A stretch of DNA of 64,000 nt from Neelides folsomi (taxonomy: Eukaryota > Arthropoda > Collembola > Neelipleona > Neelidae). Location of the stretch: contig JAQGBZ010000199.1 of NCBI GenBank assembly GCA_034687125.1, positions 51,698 through 115,697 on the forward strand. Reading direction: 5' to 3'. The notes beneath the pieces are model-generated. The model was not told where the DNA came from and did no database searches. It worked only from the letters and a program-made list of their open reading frames with translations. How positions within the stretch are numbered: position 1 is the stretch's first letter; each line of letters starts with the position of its first letter. A program made the translations under genes and the position numbers. This document shows, one piece after another, positions 11,829-23,735 of the stretch.

Positions 11829-12504
11829 CGAGTTAATATTATCTATTTCAAGCATTTATAATATTAAGATTGTTGACACATCTTACAATTAAGAAGTCAT
11901 TTAAATGAGATTAGTCTCATCACTAAAGTACACATTTCTTTTGTATGAGTTGCATGAATGAATGGAGATTGGAGATTTGTATTGGTTCCAGTCGTTTATA
12001 CATTTACTGAATTCTTGTATTCAATTCACTCATTTCAAGGATTTGTATTCTCATACAGACGTAATTATTACAATAAACGTGTGATGGTACAAAGAGAAAA
12101 TTAATATCCAGGCATATCCTGAATTTTCTGAATTAACGAGAAACGCAAAGTACATGTGATATCGAGTTCTTAAGTATTTACTATATATTCTATGCATATT
12201 GCCAAACTTATCAGATCTGTATACAAACTAAATTAAATTGTTCCATTTGTTGTCCTAATTTGATATAATTACTTATTTCATTCATACCAAAAAAGTATCT
12301 TGGATTGGATGGATAATTAAATTTATATTTATTAACTATTATTATAAGTATTTGCATTTTGTTTGTAAGTAAGTATTGTAATTAGGTACTATATGTTACA
12401 TTAGGATGGAATTTAATAAATGCTACACTGTACACTTTGTTCTTGATTATGAATTTATTTTTGTATTATCAATTAGAATATAAGAAATATATATGATAAA
12501 TGGA
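11829..12504. other. Intergenic, no feature recognised
   Basis: AT-rich stretch between the lectin promoter and the 3' end of the cationic-peptide gene. I see no coding exon, RNA or repeat. Confidence 0.4.
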
Positions 12505-13028
12505 TCATTTTCCGAATTTTGATAGGAAAAATAGCTTTTTCAATGCAAGACCTCCGCCGAAAATAATTTTCTTCCCATAAAATGCTCTTTTGGTTCTTGA
12601 GTGAACTTCGTCTTGATTCATATTATCTTAAAATAAAAATACTTTTTAAAATCGATCGAATAGTAAGAAATTAACAAAATTAGTTCAATGAAATCAAATA
12701 ATTAGAAATATCTATTTTATTAATTTATAAAATTTCATTACCATCAATTTGATATAAATCCTCATATTGTGGAATATAAGCAACTGGGGATCCAACTTGC
12801 ATTTCAGCTTCATCTAATTTGAAAATTTTAAACAATAAATTAAAATTCATTATAAAATTGAATACGTAATTAATTAAATACAAAATATTGAATATTGATT
12901 TGAATATAATTCTAAACATTACTACATTTGTTTTGAATTGAGTTATGCTTACCATTAGCTATGGTTGGGAGAGCAAAGACAAAGCCGAGAAGGCAACAAA
13001 GTAGAATTGAAATAAAGGCGGTCCTCAT
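12505..13028 (-). CDS. Small secreted prepropeptide with cationic C-terminal peptide (AMP- or neuropeptide-like)
   Basis: Three exons: 13028-12953, 12813-12742, 12626-12505. They join in phase 1 at both junctions and give 89 residues. Residues 1-20 are a signal peptide (RTAFISILLCCLLGFVFA core). Residues ~24-59 are an acidic pro-region (DEAEMQ, YEDLYQID, NQDEVHS). Residues 60-63 are RTKR, a furin-type site. The last 26 residues are hydrophobic and basic with six Lys and no acidic residue (FYGKKIIFGGG, ALKKLFFLSKFGK). A terminal Gly-Lys could be trimmed and amidated. This architecture fits an antimicrobial peptide precursor or an amidated peptide hormone. No known family was recognised. A TATA box lies 106 bp upstream. 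Structure is confident, function is not. Confidence 0.75.
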
Positions 13029-13133
13029 TGTTGTAATTTAACTTGTCTTTGATAATAAAAACGAAATGTCCCAGTCTGTCTGATCTTGACCCAGGCTCAG
13101 GATGAAATGATTCAAGAAAAAATTTGCATACAT

Positions 13134-13141
13134 CTTTTATA
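13134..13141 (-). promoter_or_regulatory. TATA box of the cationic-peptide gene
   Basis: TATAAAAG on the minus strand, 106 bp upstream of the start codon. Fourth copy of the same octamer in this block. Confidence 0.6.
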
Positions 13142-15004
13142 CAGCAATTTTCTTTATCTTAAATCTTAATATCGCCGTTTAAAGAAGCATTCTCTTAATT
13201 TTTTGCTGGCATCTCTAAAATGTTGAACTTAAACTTAATTCTCCATTATCTGAATGAATGAACAAGTTGTCCAGCTAGCCAGCTGCGGTATACCTGGAGT
13301 AATAATGAATACCTGGAGCCGACACATTTGAACATTTGGAAAAGTTGGTCACTTTTCTCCCAAATTTATGACTACATGGACATCCTATATAATCGACTCG
13401 ACCAGATACAAAATATTTAAACTACTTTTTTTAACAAAATTGTTCTTTACATTTATTTAATAATTACTTAAGTGAGTACACACATATAATACCTTTTGGT
13501 GAAACAATGGAATTTATTTAAAACCGGTTTCCCGACAATATTGAATCCAAATTCAGAATTCCTCTAAAACAGCTTTTAAGATTGAAAAATGGGGAAAACC
13601 TTTATAACTAAAAGCGATTTTATGTATGCAACTATTTTACTATTATAACATAAGTCATTCATCGATTTTCCTTATTTAATGATACTATACTTTGTATTGT
13701 GCACTCCATTGTTTCGAGTTCGAGACATAATGGAGCTTAAATACCTACAGGTAATATTTTTTTATAAGCATTTTTTATATAAAAGTAATAGCTAGTTTTT
13801 AATTATGAATGGCTCTAAATAAAAAAATCACCAAATGTTATTATTATTTTAGAGATTATAACTAATTGTTAATTGTATATGAACCAATTAGTAAAGGATC
13901 AAAACATCGCCCAAAATTCTTAAAATCATCACTCACAATTAATGTCAGCATCTCAGCATCTATTTTAATTGGTCAGTATCAGTACATTGTAACATATGTA
14001 CTACTTATAAAACTTTTGTATACTCACTCAGCATGAAATTCATTACTATTTATATTACGCTTTAGAAAATAATATAATTATAGTGTTCAATTCATAAGAG
14101 CAATTTCAAAGTGTTTGTACACACCATACATATATGCAAATTAATATCAATAAAGGCTTAATCCACGTAAAAACGATTAAAGACAATTCACGATTTTGCA
14201 ATAAAGGCTTAAATTAACCAGGCTTTTGAAGTTCTAAATATTAAATGATATTCGAGCATGACTGTAATTTTAATTTATTGTGTATGTTAAGTATGTAGGT
14301 ATGTATGTTAAATTATTGCAAATATTGTTTCATGTATAGAGTTCTAACAACATTTTAGAATCTGACTGATTGTGTTTTTTCATTAGTCCTTAAAGGAAGA
14401 AATCTTCGACAAGTCATCTCCTCCTCAATTTATTCATAGTACGAAGAACTGGAATGAGCAATGAAGTTTCTGACGTATTCACGAACTTAAGGAAGACAAA
14501 TAATACACAGAATCCCAGAATGCATTAAGGATTTTATCCTAGTCACAAAAGGAGGAAAAATGCAAATGAAGTGGGAGTGAGCAGTTTTAGCAGAGGTGAG
14601 AAGCGTATAATTATGAGAGATAAATACTTTTATTCTTTCCACCTGAAGGGGCTAACTATCATATCAACTCTCATATAACTACATACATCCAATATCCTTT
14701 TGCACATAATAAGTACAAAGAGATACAGGTTGAACTACACGCAAAAGGCTTATTGAGATCTTTTAAGAAGTCAGGGGCAGATTTGTAGTGCACGGCAGAG
14801 CAATTGAGAATAGTTGTGGAAAAGTCTTTCGGAAGACGTGATTTGTAATTTGTGTGCAGGCCTTGCAAAATTCCCAGACCCTCAATGAGCTCACACGAAG
14901 AGGAGTGCTAAGGATAATCAGTTATCAGAAACAAACCACATTTGTCAGTCACAACTTCCACGTTCAACCCTTCTTTGTTTCAAACTCGGATTTATTATTT
15001 GAAA
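13142..15004. other. Intergenic upstream of the Ser/Gly-rich gene
   Basis: About 1.9 kb of AT-rich DNA separating minus-strand genes from the plus-strand gene at 15005. A clear TATA box is not seen near 15005. Frames at 14671-14868 and 14854-15069 are not supported; the latter overlaps the real first exon out of frame. Confidence 0.4.
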
Positions 15005-18000
15005 ATGAAGATCCTCCTTCCGATCTTATTCGGAGCATTGTTGGCCATCTCCAACGCTCTGCCACGTAAGACCTGTCTTTTAAAAAAGTATTATTCATCG
15101 ATTCTTATTTTAAATAAACGAAAAAATGGTTTGAAGGTGTAAAGAGACAATCGAGTTCCTCATCGGCTGCTTCTTCCTCCTCCACTGGATTTGGCTCAAA
15201 TAATGGATTTGGAATCGGTGCAGCTGCAGGAATTGGAGGTCCAGTATAATGTTATTCTTAATATCTCATTAATATTAATTGAAACATAGTTCATGAGAAT
15301 AGTGCCTAATTAATACACACGTGTATTTAAGTATACTTTTGGATTGGTGAATTACTGATATATTGATAAAATTATGAACAAAGGATAAACACCATAAAGT
15401 TCTACATGTTGTTCATAAAGCCATCCTTTCGGCATTAAGATATCTAATGAAAAATGAATAATTGAAACAAATAGAAGATGTAGAGCAAATCAAGATTTAT
15501 TTTGAAAATCATTAGAATTAAAATTATACTCCTTTTAAAGAACGCATGCCTTTTAGTGATAACTCCTGCTTCACAAAACTATTTTATTAATCTATTTTAA
15601 ACGTATGAAATTGCGTTTACTTAATTAATTTTAAGGTCAATTACTCAGGATTATACTTATCCTTAATTAATTTAATGATTTATAGTAGTGATTCTAGTGA
15701 TAGAATAATCGAGCAATTCAAAAATATATAGCTTATATATGTGTTTAATTACCCTTAGAATATTTAGTATAGTTAATAGTATAGATAAATATAGAATTGT
15801 TCAGTTGCTTTAATTTGTGTGGTCATATTTTGTTAATTGCTTATTTAGGGAAGGGTTCTTCAGCCGGTCTAGGAAGCTTTAACGCAGATACGAAAGGGAA
15901 TCCTTTCCTTCCTTGGGGAGCCTTCGCCGGAATTAATCTCGGCGGTACAGGTAACTCGCCGTTCCTCGACGTCCAACTCATCGAGCTAATTTTGTTCTTA
16001 CATAAATCATTCCTTTTTTCTATGTAAAATTAATGCTTCTAAATGTCATACTTCACTTAATGGTATCCCTAAAATCGTAAGGATTTTAATTTGCTAATTA
16101 AGAAACATTCACGAAGTGATTTTAATCGTTCGTTTTTTCCAATCCAGCAGGGAGGATTGGAGCAGGGTGCCAAGGTTTAACGTGTGGGTTCCAACTTGGG
16201 AACTTCGTGGCTCAACTTCCGTTCTTTGGTTCGTTTGAATCGAGAGATCAACCTGGGTAAGTTTCCTAATCAATTCCGTAGTGAGGAAAACTCTTGCGCT
16301 CTGCTCTTATTCAATTACAACAGAAACAGCTTCTTGACCTCAGAGGTTCTCTTGGAGTACATTTTAAAATAGTGTCAGTGAATGCTTTCAATGTTACTCT
16401 CAAACTCATTGGGTGGAAAGGAGGTTATTAACTCCTCTTTACCAACCATATCTCTCTCTACCTTCTCTTGATGTGCAATCTAATTGTAGTATGAGATCAA
16501 CTTCTCAACGTCTGCTAATTGCAATAATATTTAATATATAATATACAAATCTCATCTACCTCATATTTTATACCTATCTAATTAACTAATTGCTATTGGC
16601 CCAACGTACGCAGTTCTTAAAATTTTATATGAAATCATATAAACTGAGAAGGAATCGAGAGATATGATTCATAAGATATGATTTATATTAAAACTCACTT
16701 TTACATAAAAGTGAGAGCAACTTGCAAATTGCAGTTCATTTTTTGCATCAGGATTTTGAGGTTTGTAAGTGCCAAGTGCATGCTTTTTAATGTGCAGATT
16801 GTTTTTTTAACATTTTTATATTCTATATTTTTTAAAACATGACATAAGATTGTTAAGCGTACAGATCACGTAATTGTGTGGTTCACATTGTTGATCAATT
16901 GATTACGAGCAATTGTTTCAAGTTAAAAAATATTAAATAAACTTTAAAGTATCTGTAAGATAACTGCCAATTAAAATGAGTGTGGTGTAGGCTCTCGGGT
17001 GCTCTTAAGCTTTAGGCGATTTTTTGGGGAAAAATGACGCTATTTTACAAAGTAAATCTTTGTAGTTTTCATCACTGTTTTGTGAAGAGCAAAAGGGAAA
17101 TTAACGATAAGAAAGAAATGAATTCTTGCGTGCGCTAATTGTAAGTAATAAGTTTAATAAGTAGTCAAGTTGCATGGCATGTGGATTTTTGGAATGGGGA
17201 TGTTACGATTTCTTACATACAGGAAAGTTGAAATTGAAAAGAAAAACGATGAAGTGAAAACTCTCCCTGAAGAGGACAACTTGAAGATTGTCGTGAGCGA
17301 GTCAAAGGAGACGGAATCGTCAATTGAGAAGCCGAAGCGGATTCAACCATTTCGACTCATCTTGGAAGGAATTGGATCAACAGTTCGAGATTTTGGTGAC
17401 ATCCTGGCTGAATTTTTCCGTCCACTCCCAACCAGCACGGAGATTGCTCTTGGTTTAGAAACTTCGACGGAAAAGGACGAATCTATCAATAATGTGGACG
17501 TGGACTCGAAGATCTAAACAGCTTTTACCATAATGTTCTGTCATTTTATTTAGTAAATTATAATATTTTAGCATCAATGTGACTCTCTTTTGCCTTCTAA
17601 GCTTTAAATATGCTATAAATGCTATTAAAACAGTAGAAAGTTATTAATTTTGTTAAAATGAATATCTATTAAGTAAAGGATTACATACTTACATAAATAC
17701 ATATATAAATATATATTACATTTAGTTTTAATACAAATTTTGTATTGTAATATTACAATATATTATTTTGTAATATATTAATACTTTAAAGTTGGAATAG
17801 TATTCTTATAATATTAAACTCCAATTAACAGTTATTTACAAACTCTAAATGATTATGCAAATATAACAATTAATACTCATTAAGATTCTAAAATTAATCT
17901 TATAGATAAGCTATTATGATATTTAGTAAGACAGCTTAAATAAAGATTTGTGGGAACATGACAAAATACTCAAACCCATTTTCTGTTGTTATTTGGCAAG

Positions 18001-18424
18001 TAGATTTTATGGCGGCGGAGGTCATCCTTACAACAATTATTTCAATAGCTTTCCCAACAACTTCCACAACATTCCTTATCAGTATCAACAACCATCTCCA
18101 TATCTTCCTAGTGACAATTACAATGACCTCCCTCCTCTCAACACTGGGATGCCCAACTTGGCCGACTTTGCCCGTATTGGGAACATTCCCCCGGGAAGCG
18201 TCTCCTCCACTTACTCATCTCAGAATGACAATGGGAAAGTGACGTCCACCGGAGTTCATGTGGATTCTGACGGGAAAGTGACGACGGTTGAGCAAGGGAG
18301 TGACGGAAGGGAAATGATCCACACTCGACAAGGGGCACCAGGAAAGGGAACTTATGCAGCTTCGGGGATAAACGTTAATTCGGATGGAAAAGTTACTTCT
18401 TACAAGTCTGGGGGAACTTTTTAA
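15005..18424 (+). CDS. Secreted Ser/Gly-rich protein, long isoform
   Basis: Exons: 15005-15065, 15137-15238, 15849-15950, 16151-16256 and terminal exon 18001-18424, giving ~264 residues. The signal peptide is MKILLPILFGALLAISNALP. A RVKR site follows at the exon 1/2 join, then Ser-rich (SSSSAASSSSTG) and Gly-rich sequence. Exon 4 encodes GRIGAGCQGLTCGF. The terminal exon starts RFYGGGGHPYNNYF and carries two related units: GVHVDSDGKVT and GINVNSDGKVT. Exon 2's donor is uncertain: phase demands GTCCAG at 15239, although GTATAA at 15243 is a better consensus. Exon 4 begins at a tandem CAGCAG acceptor. The protein is probably a secreted structural or gland product. No known family was recognised. 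Confidence 0.65.
17223..17517 (+). CDS. Alternative terminal exon of the Ser/Gly-rich gene (acidic C-terminus)
   Basis: This exon begins at a TTACATACAG acceptor and is open for 98 codons to TAA. It has the same entry phase (one base completes a GG-codon) as the exon at 18001, so exon 4 (donor at 16257) can splice to either. The product would end in a charged, non-repetitive tail (VEIEKKNDEVKTLPEEDN, TVRDFGDILAEFFRPL), for ~221 residues. It could instead be a separate small gene, since ATG codons lie in frame upstream (~17170-17200), but those give no signal peptide. The exon is coding-like and GC-richer than its flanks. Confidence 0.5.
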
Positions 18425-20706
18425 AAAGTATTAAAATTCCAAATTGTTACTTCCGTGTAACAAAATAGGGATAATTCTCAATTAATGAAATCAACTCATT
18501 AAAACCGTGACTTACAATTACTCACATGAAAAATTATCGATATCAAACATTATCTCATTATATACGAAAGCCTGTAATTGGTAAACTAATGTCTATAATT
18601 TTGTAAATATTGTACAATTAGAAATTAAATTGCTCTGAAACAAATCTTCCTATACTTGGACTTCTCTTCTTTTACAACCTATCCCGCCTGTCAGCAATCA
18701 ATTATGATTATATTCACTGTTTTATACTTCATTTAATAACTCTGTGTTTTCAAGAATCTGTTCGCTTAATGTATGATAACGACTTACATAATATGCATTT
18801 TTTCCGAAATAAAATTCTGTAAAATTATCATTTGCTGTGTCACATTGCTTTATTTAGCTTTTCATGAGTTTTATTGATAGTATACACATTTAAGTCCTAT
18901 GACCATTAATTGCAATATACATTTTTAACTATTTAATCAAAACAATTCATCCAGTGCAGTGTGTTAAGTAGTCATGTGTTGTGCTTATAAAAAAATAATA
19001 ATTTTATCATTTAATCATTTAATCATCTTATAATCATTTTTACCAAAAGAATTTCAAATATTTAGTGATAGTTTGGATTATAATCACACATGTATTAAAC
19101 ATTGAATAAATAATGGGAGTCGCTCAATCTAAATATTCTTACTAACTACCCTGCTCCTAAATTCTGCACCACTTTTGAGCTTAAATATAAAGCTAGTTAA
19201 CTATAAAAATATTTTGAGGTATATTGATTATCTTATTCTCTATACAAATGGTAATTGGGGAAAAATTGCCGTTTGAAAAAATTTAGTTATAAAGAAATTA
19301 TACGACGTTTCGATTAGGGTATTCTTTTAAGTGGGGCAAAAATCAGAAAATCGGGCCATGATTTTATTCTTTAAATAATAAAAAAATAACAACTGTTGAA
19401 CAAAAATTAAATAAGAATAATGACAGAGTGTATGATAGGAAGCTAAAAAAAATAATCCAAAGATTGTTTGATCATCGCTTCCAGCGTAGTAAGCGTGTAA
19501 GTATGAACTTTTGGTTGCGTGCTTGGACAAAAGAGCCAGCCAATTCTTCAAACGAGAACTTAAAAATTCACTATTTATGTTTTATTGAAGATTGCCAGAA
19601 CCCCAAACATCCCATTACTTGATCGGAAGCATTATGCTTTCGAATAAGAATTGCCAACTCAATACAATGTCAAAAAGGGCCCTAAAAGGCGAAAAAGCGT
19701 TTTCCCATCCTTTTAGCACAAGTATAATACAATTGTCGTTCAAAACAAAAAGCATCATCAAAATTTCAGTATAGCAGATCTTTAGAATGATGTCTGGACT
19801 AAACATCATGCAAATTTGAAACGTCCAAAAATATTCCTTGTTCTAAAATTGGATGGTTTTTAGCGAAAAAATTTGCGTGTTCCCACAAAAGTTTGGCGAT
19901 AGGGCTTATGACGCTGTATTAAAAACAAATAGAATTTACACCCAAAGTAATTTTTTTCTATAATTAGGAACCGATTTCCCATTATGCAGTCAAATTTCAT
20001 TAAAATCTAATGAGTATTTAAAAAGTTACAATTATTTGACCTTGTGCAAAATTTAGGAGCAGAGTAGGTATTATCATAAAAACCATAAAAGTTTATTTCA
20101 GTTAAAGACTTGTTATTTTTTGCAATGATCTGAACTTATATAATTTAAATACTTTATTATTATAACATTATATAACAAAATGTGAACTTGATCGTATTTG
20201 ACAAATGGCTGTGAACAAGTAAACTTAAATACTTCCATTGTAAAAGCATCAAGTAATTATAAGGCAAGGACATGGTGCAACACAAGTATTGAGTTTTATG
20301 TTTTAACTAAGATTAATGATTAAGTATACGATTAAGATAAAATTAATTTTTCATACGCAATGTTGCTAATTTGATTTTAATTTAATATTTAATAGCAATA
20401 TTTGCTATAAACAGCCTTTGAGTAGCACACAACATGAGAAACTTAGGCACACTTTCATTATTAATATCTATATTATTATATTTATTTAAAATATTTATGT
20501 AATATTGTTCTTTTTTATGTCAGTAGTTATAAAAATGTTTAGAATGCATATTAATATTCGTTGAGGTACTTGTGTTAAAAGTTCACAACTTGTGAGAATT
20601 TAAAAATCAAGAAATAAAATAATAAATGCACAAGTTTCAAATTAGCAAATCAGCAAAATAGCAGGAATAGAAAAAATATATAAAAGAAATTTTTGCTAAA
20701 AGTACA
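18425..20706. other. Intergenic with a decayed transposon
   Basis: Holds the 3' UTR of the Ser/Gly-rich gene (AATAAA near 18808), the inverted-repeat element at 19148-20066 (separate entry), and AT-rich DNA downstream of the GPCR gene. No host gene was seen. Confidence 0.45.
19148..20066. mobile_element. Decayed Tc1/mariner-like DNA transposon, terminal inverted repeats intact
   Basis: The two ends are 23-bp inverted copies with two differences: TACCCTGCTCCTAAATTCTG and the reverse complement TACTCTGCTCCTAAATTTTG, each followed by CAC. Both begin with TA, the target duplicated by Tc1/mariner elements. The total is ~919 bp, shorter than a complete ~1.3 kb element. Inside, only short broken frames occur (64-74 codons on both strands), and no catalytic DDE core was recognised. 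So it is non-autonomous or degraded. Confidence 0.6.
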
Positions 20707-23700
20707 TTAAGAGTCTTGAACAAGGACGAGCGACGTGTCGTGATCGGTGTGATTATTTGGGCTGTTGATGCTGTTCCTTGCAAGGAAGGGTCGAACAGTC
20801 AATGTTTCTTCTTTCGTTATAGAAGGTTTCCTCAAACGAAGAATCTCAAGGACTCTCTTTCTGCAAATCAGCACGATGAAGATGAAAAGGCCCTGCAAAA
20901 AGAATATTGATTAATTACAATAATGCGCTAAACATGTTATTTGAAAACCCTAATGGATTTTTTAACATCTTAAGTAAACTTATCAATACTTATAGATTTG
21001 TATTGTACTTTGGCTATACTCTTTCTTTGTATTTATTAGTATATGAAAGAGAATCATTACAATCTTATAGTAAAAATGTAAATATTCATCTCCGCATTTT
21101 ATCTGATTAATTTTTTTATTTTAATATTCTAAACTGCATTTACCTGAAGGCAATTAAAAAAGTCAGCTGCATAAAAGAAGTAAGGGTAATCGTCGCTCAC
21201 AGCCCATGAGAGAATATCAAGAATCCAACCCATTCCCATCACCATTCCCAACTTGGCCACCACAATCCCCATGCTTTTCCTTCTGAAACTTATAGAGTCG
21301 GAGTTGTCGAGTCTCCAGAGTCCACACAGGAGCTCTTTGGCCGTAAGGCAAAACATCACGGCATTGCAAAGGAGCAAGAATCCAACCGGCCCAAACAAAT
21401 ATGCAAATTCAGCTGATCTAAATCATAAATCATGTAAGTTTAATTGAAGACTTGAAAACAACTTCACACACCAATAAAAGCAATATGAATACAATATTTG
21501 ATCATTGAATAAACATTTACCTGCTTGAAATTAAGCATCGCAATTCGCCATAGCCTGGTCTGGGCATTGGGTCGATTATTCTTCCACTTTTATCCAATAT
21601 ATAGAGAAACGTGCAGAATGCTGTTGGAATCCCCCACGCATATCTAACATTCAAAATAGTTGTAATTAAATGAATGAATCAATTACAATCTAATTTCTAA
21701 TATAGAGCAGAGATATTAGAGTATAATATTGATATTTTTTAAAATTCATACACGCATAGGAAGAAAAGTCGTTTGTTTTCATCTCTCCTTCCAGAAAGTG
21801 GTGGACGGAGGGAGCGGAAAGTTAAGTAGATGTTGAAGCACAAAAGATTCAACCACATGAACGAACTCAAGGCACAAATGTGAATGAGAACAGCGAAGAG
21901 AGTACAGAGACCATTGGGAAGGTGATCATTTTCTAAATTAACAATAGCTAGAAGGGAGCAGAGGAAGAATAATGTTCCCAAATGACTTAGTTGACATTTT
22001 CCATATAATGAACGCAGTTCAGGGAGTCGCAATGTTATCTAAAAATTCAAAAAATTAGTTAGAAAAAGTAAATTACTCTAATGAAATGTTATATTATCTA
22101 AATATTTTCAAATTACAAATACAGTAAATTGTATGTATAAATGTGACAGATAAAAGCGCTAATAATAAGTTGTTAATTAAAAAATTTTCGAATATATTTT
22201 GAACATACGAGAGCTGCGAGAGCAAGGAAAATTGCAGAAATGATCATTGCAATTCCAATAAGAATGCTTAGCCATTTGGGCAATTCGATGAGTCCTGAAT
22301 TTTTCATTCGATCGTCGCTCTCAGACTCATCTTTGGTGTAACAAATCATAGCTTTGAGAATAATATTTGACTTTTCAGATTCATGAATGTCGTTGTTGCT
22401 CTTCGGGCGTCCTTTACTCTTTGCAAAATTATCCATGCAATAATTGAGGAAAGGAGTTTCAACTGAGCCTATAATCAAGCTGCCACCAGAACTTATGTTG
22501 AATTTCGTTTCATCTTCAATTTCTACAATCTTTTGCCCATTTGTACAGACAGGTGGTCCATGTATTAAGCCTGAATAAAAACAATATTATTTACACAATA
22601 TTGAAAATGTCGGATACTAATAATATACATTTTTTTAAAATAAAATACATTTACTAAATAATAACAGTGCATTTCCAAATAGTTGGTTTTTACTTTAACC
22701 ATTGAATAATAATAGTATTATTATTATCTTAAATAGGTAAGGATTATAAGATTCAACAATAAATACTTACGCAAATGACTTTTGGGAATCTCAATAGTCT
22801 TGGGATTTGGATTTTTAATACATTTGAAGCTGAATTCTTCAACGATGGTATCTTCCGGACAACATTTTCTTAAACATTGAGAATCATCGCAGAGTTGATA
22901 TTTTGTGAAGCAACTTTTCACAACTCTATGTTCTTTATGACCTAAACAAAATGAAAAGAATTTAATTAGTTTATCCAATGAATGACGGAAAGTTGTAAAC
23001 TACTACGAATTGTTTATTAAATACCATATTGTTGATCTACACAAAATTCGAGTGGTTTCGCCGTCATCTTAGTATGAGTGAGATAAAGAGATCCATCATA
23101 AATGAGCACAAATTTGGATCCTTCGGAAATGACTTCGGAGCTCTCATTAGCTAAACAATTGACTTTATGTGCAATGGAAACATCCCAATTTGAAATATTC
23201 AGTTCTTCAATGTGCCCACTGTTTCCAAATACTCTTTCAGGATACCATAAACTATTTGCATAAAACAAAAATATAAAAGTTACTTCTTATAAACATAAAC
23301 GTTAATTATTATTATATTAATTTTGCTATATTATTAAACATACTTGTGATGACGCTTATGAGGAATTGGATGACAAGCTCCGTGAATATTCAAAGCTTCA
23401 TCTAACGGGCAGCATTTGCCCATCTTTGGTCTTTTGTGACTCTCTTCACTTGACGCACCATGCTCCACTTCTGCACCAGTCTTCGCATCATCTTCGTCGA
23501 GCTCTTGAGATTCTTCCCCAAAATCAGTAGGATCTTGATCATCGTAGTCTGGATCTTCGTAGTCCTCCTCGTCCTCGTTCTCGTCATGAGAAAATTCATT
23601 ATTATTATGATCCGCATGTAAATGGTTATTGTGAGTGGAAGTTTGGGGGGTTTTCCCTTCTGCTTGGTTCACGCATTCCAACAGGTTGCAAGTGAGCAAC

Positions 23701-23735
23701 ACGAGGGCCAAAAGTATCATCCGTTTCAACTTCAT
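20707..23735 (-). CDS. Methuselah-like class B G-protein-coupled receptor
   Basis: Eight coding exons: 23735-23344, 23251-23025, 22941-22771, 22570-22209, 22038-21752, 21643-21521, 21417-21144, 20892-20707. Phases agree throughout, giving 673 residues. A signal peptide (ILLALVLLTCNLL) is followed by an unusually acidic/His-rich stretch (DENEDEEDYEDPDYDD). Then comes a Cys-rich ectodomain with two CCP motifs (KCCPLDEA and CLRKCCPEDT), the latter being the Methuselah hallmark. Seven hydrophobic segments start at WLSILIGIAMIISAIFLA and finish near GLFIFIVLICRKR. The short cytoplasmic tail ends VLVQDS. The family is arthropod-expanded, with ligands mostly unknown and roles in stress, lifespan and development. 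A 5' UTR intron (23737-23912) precedes the ATG. Confidence 0.92.
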
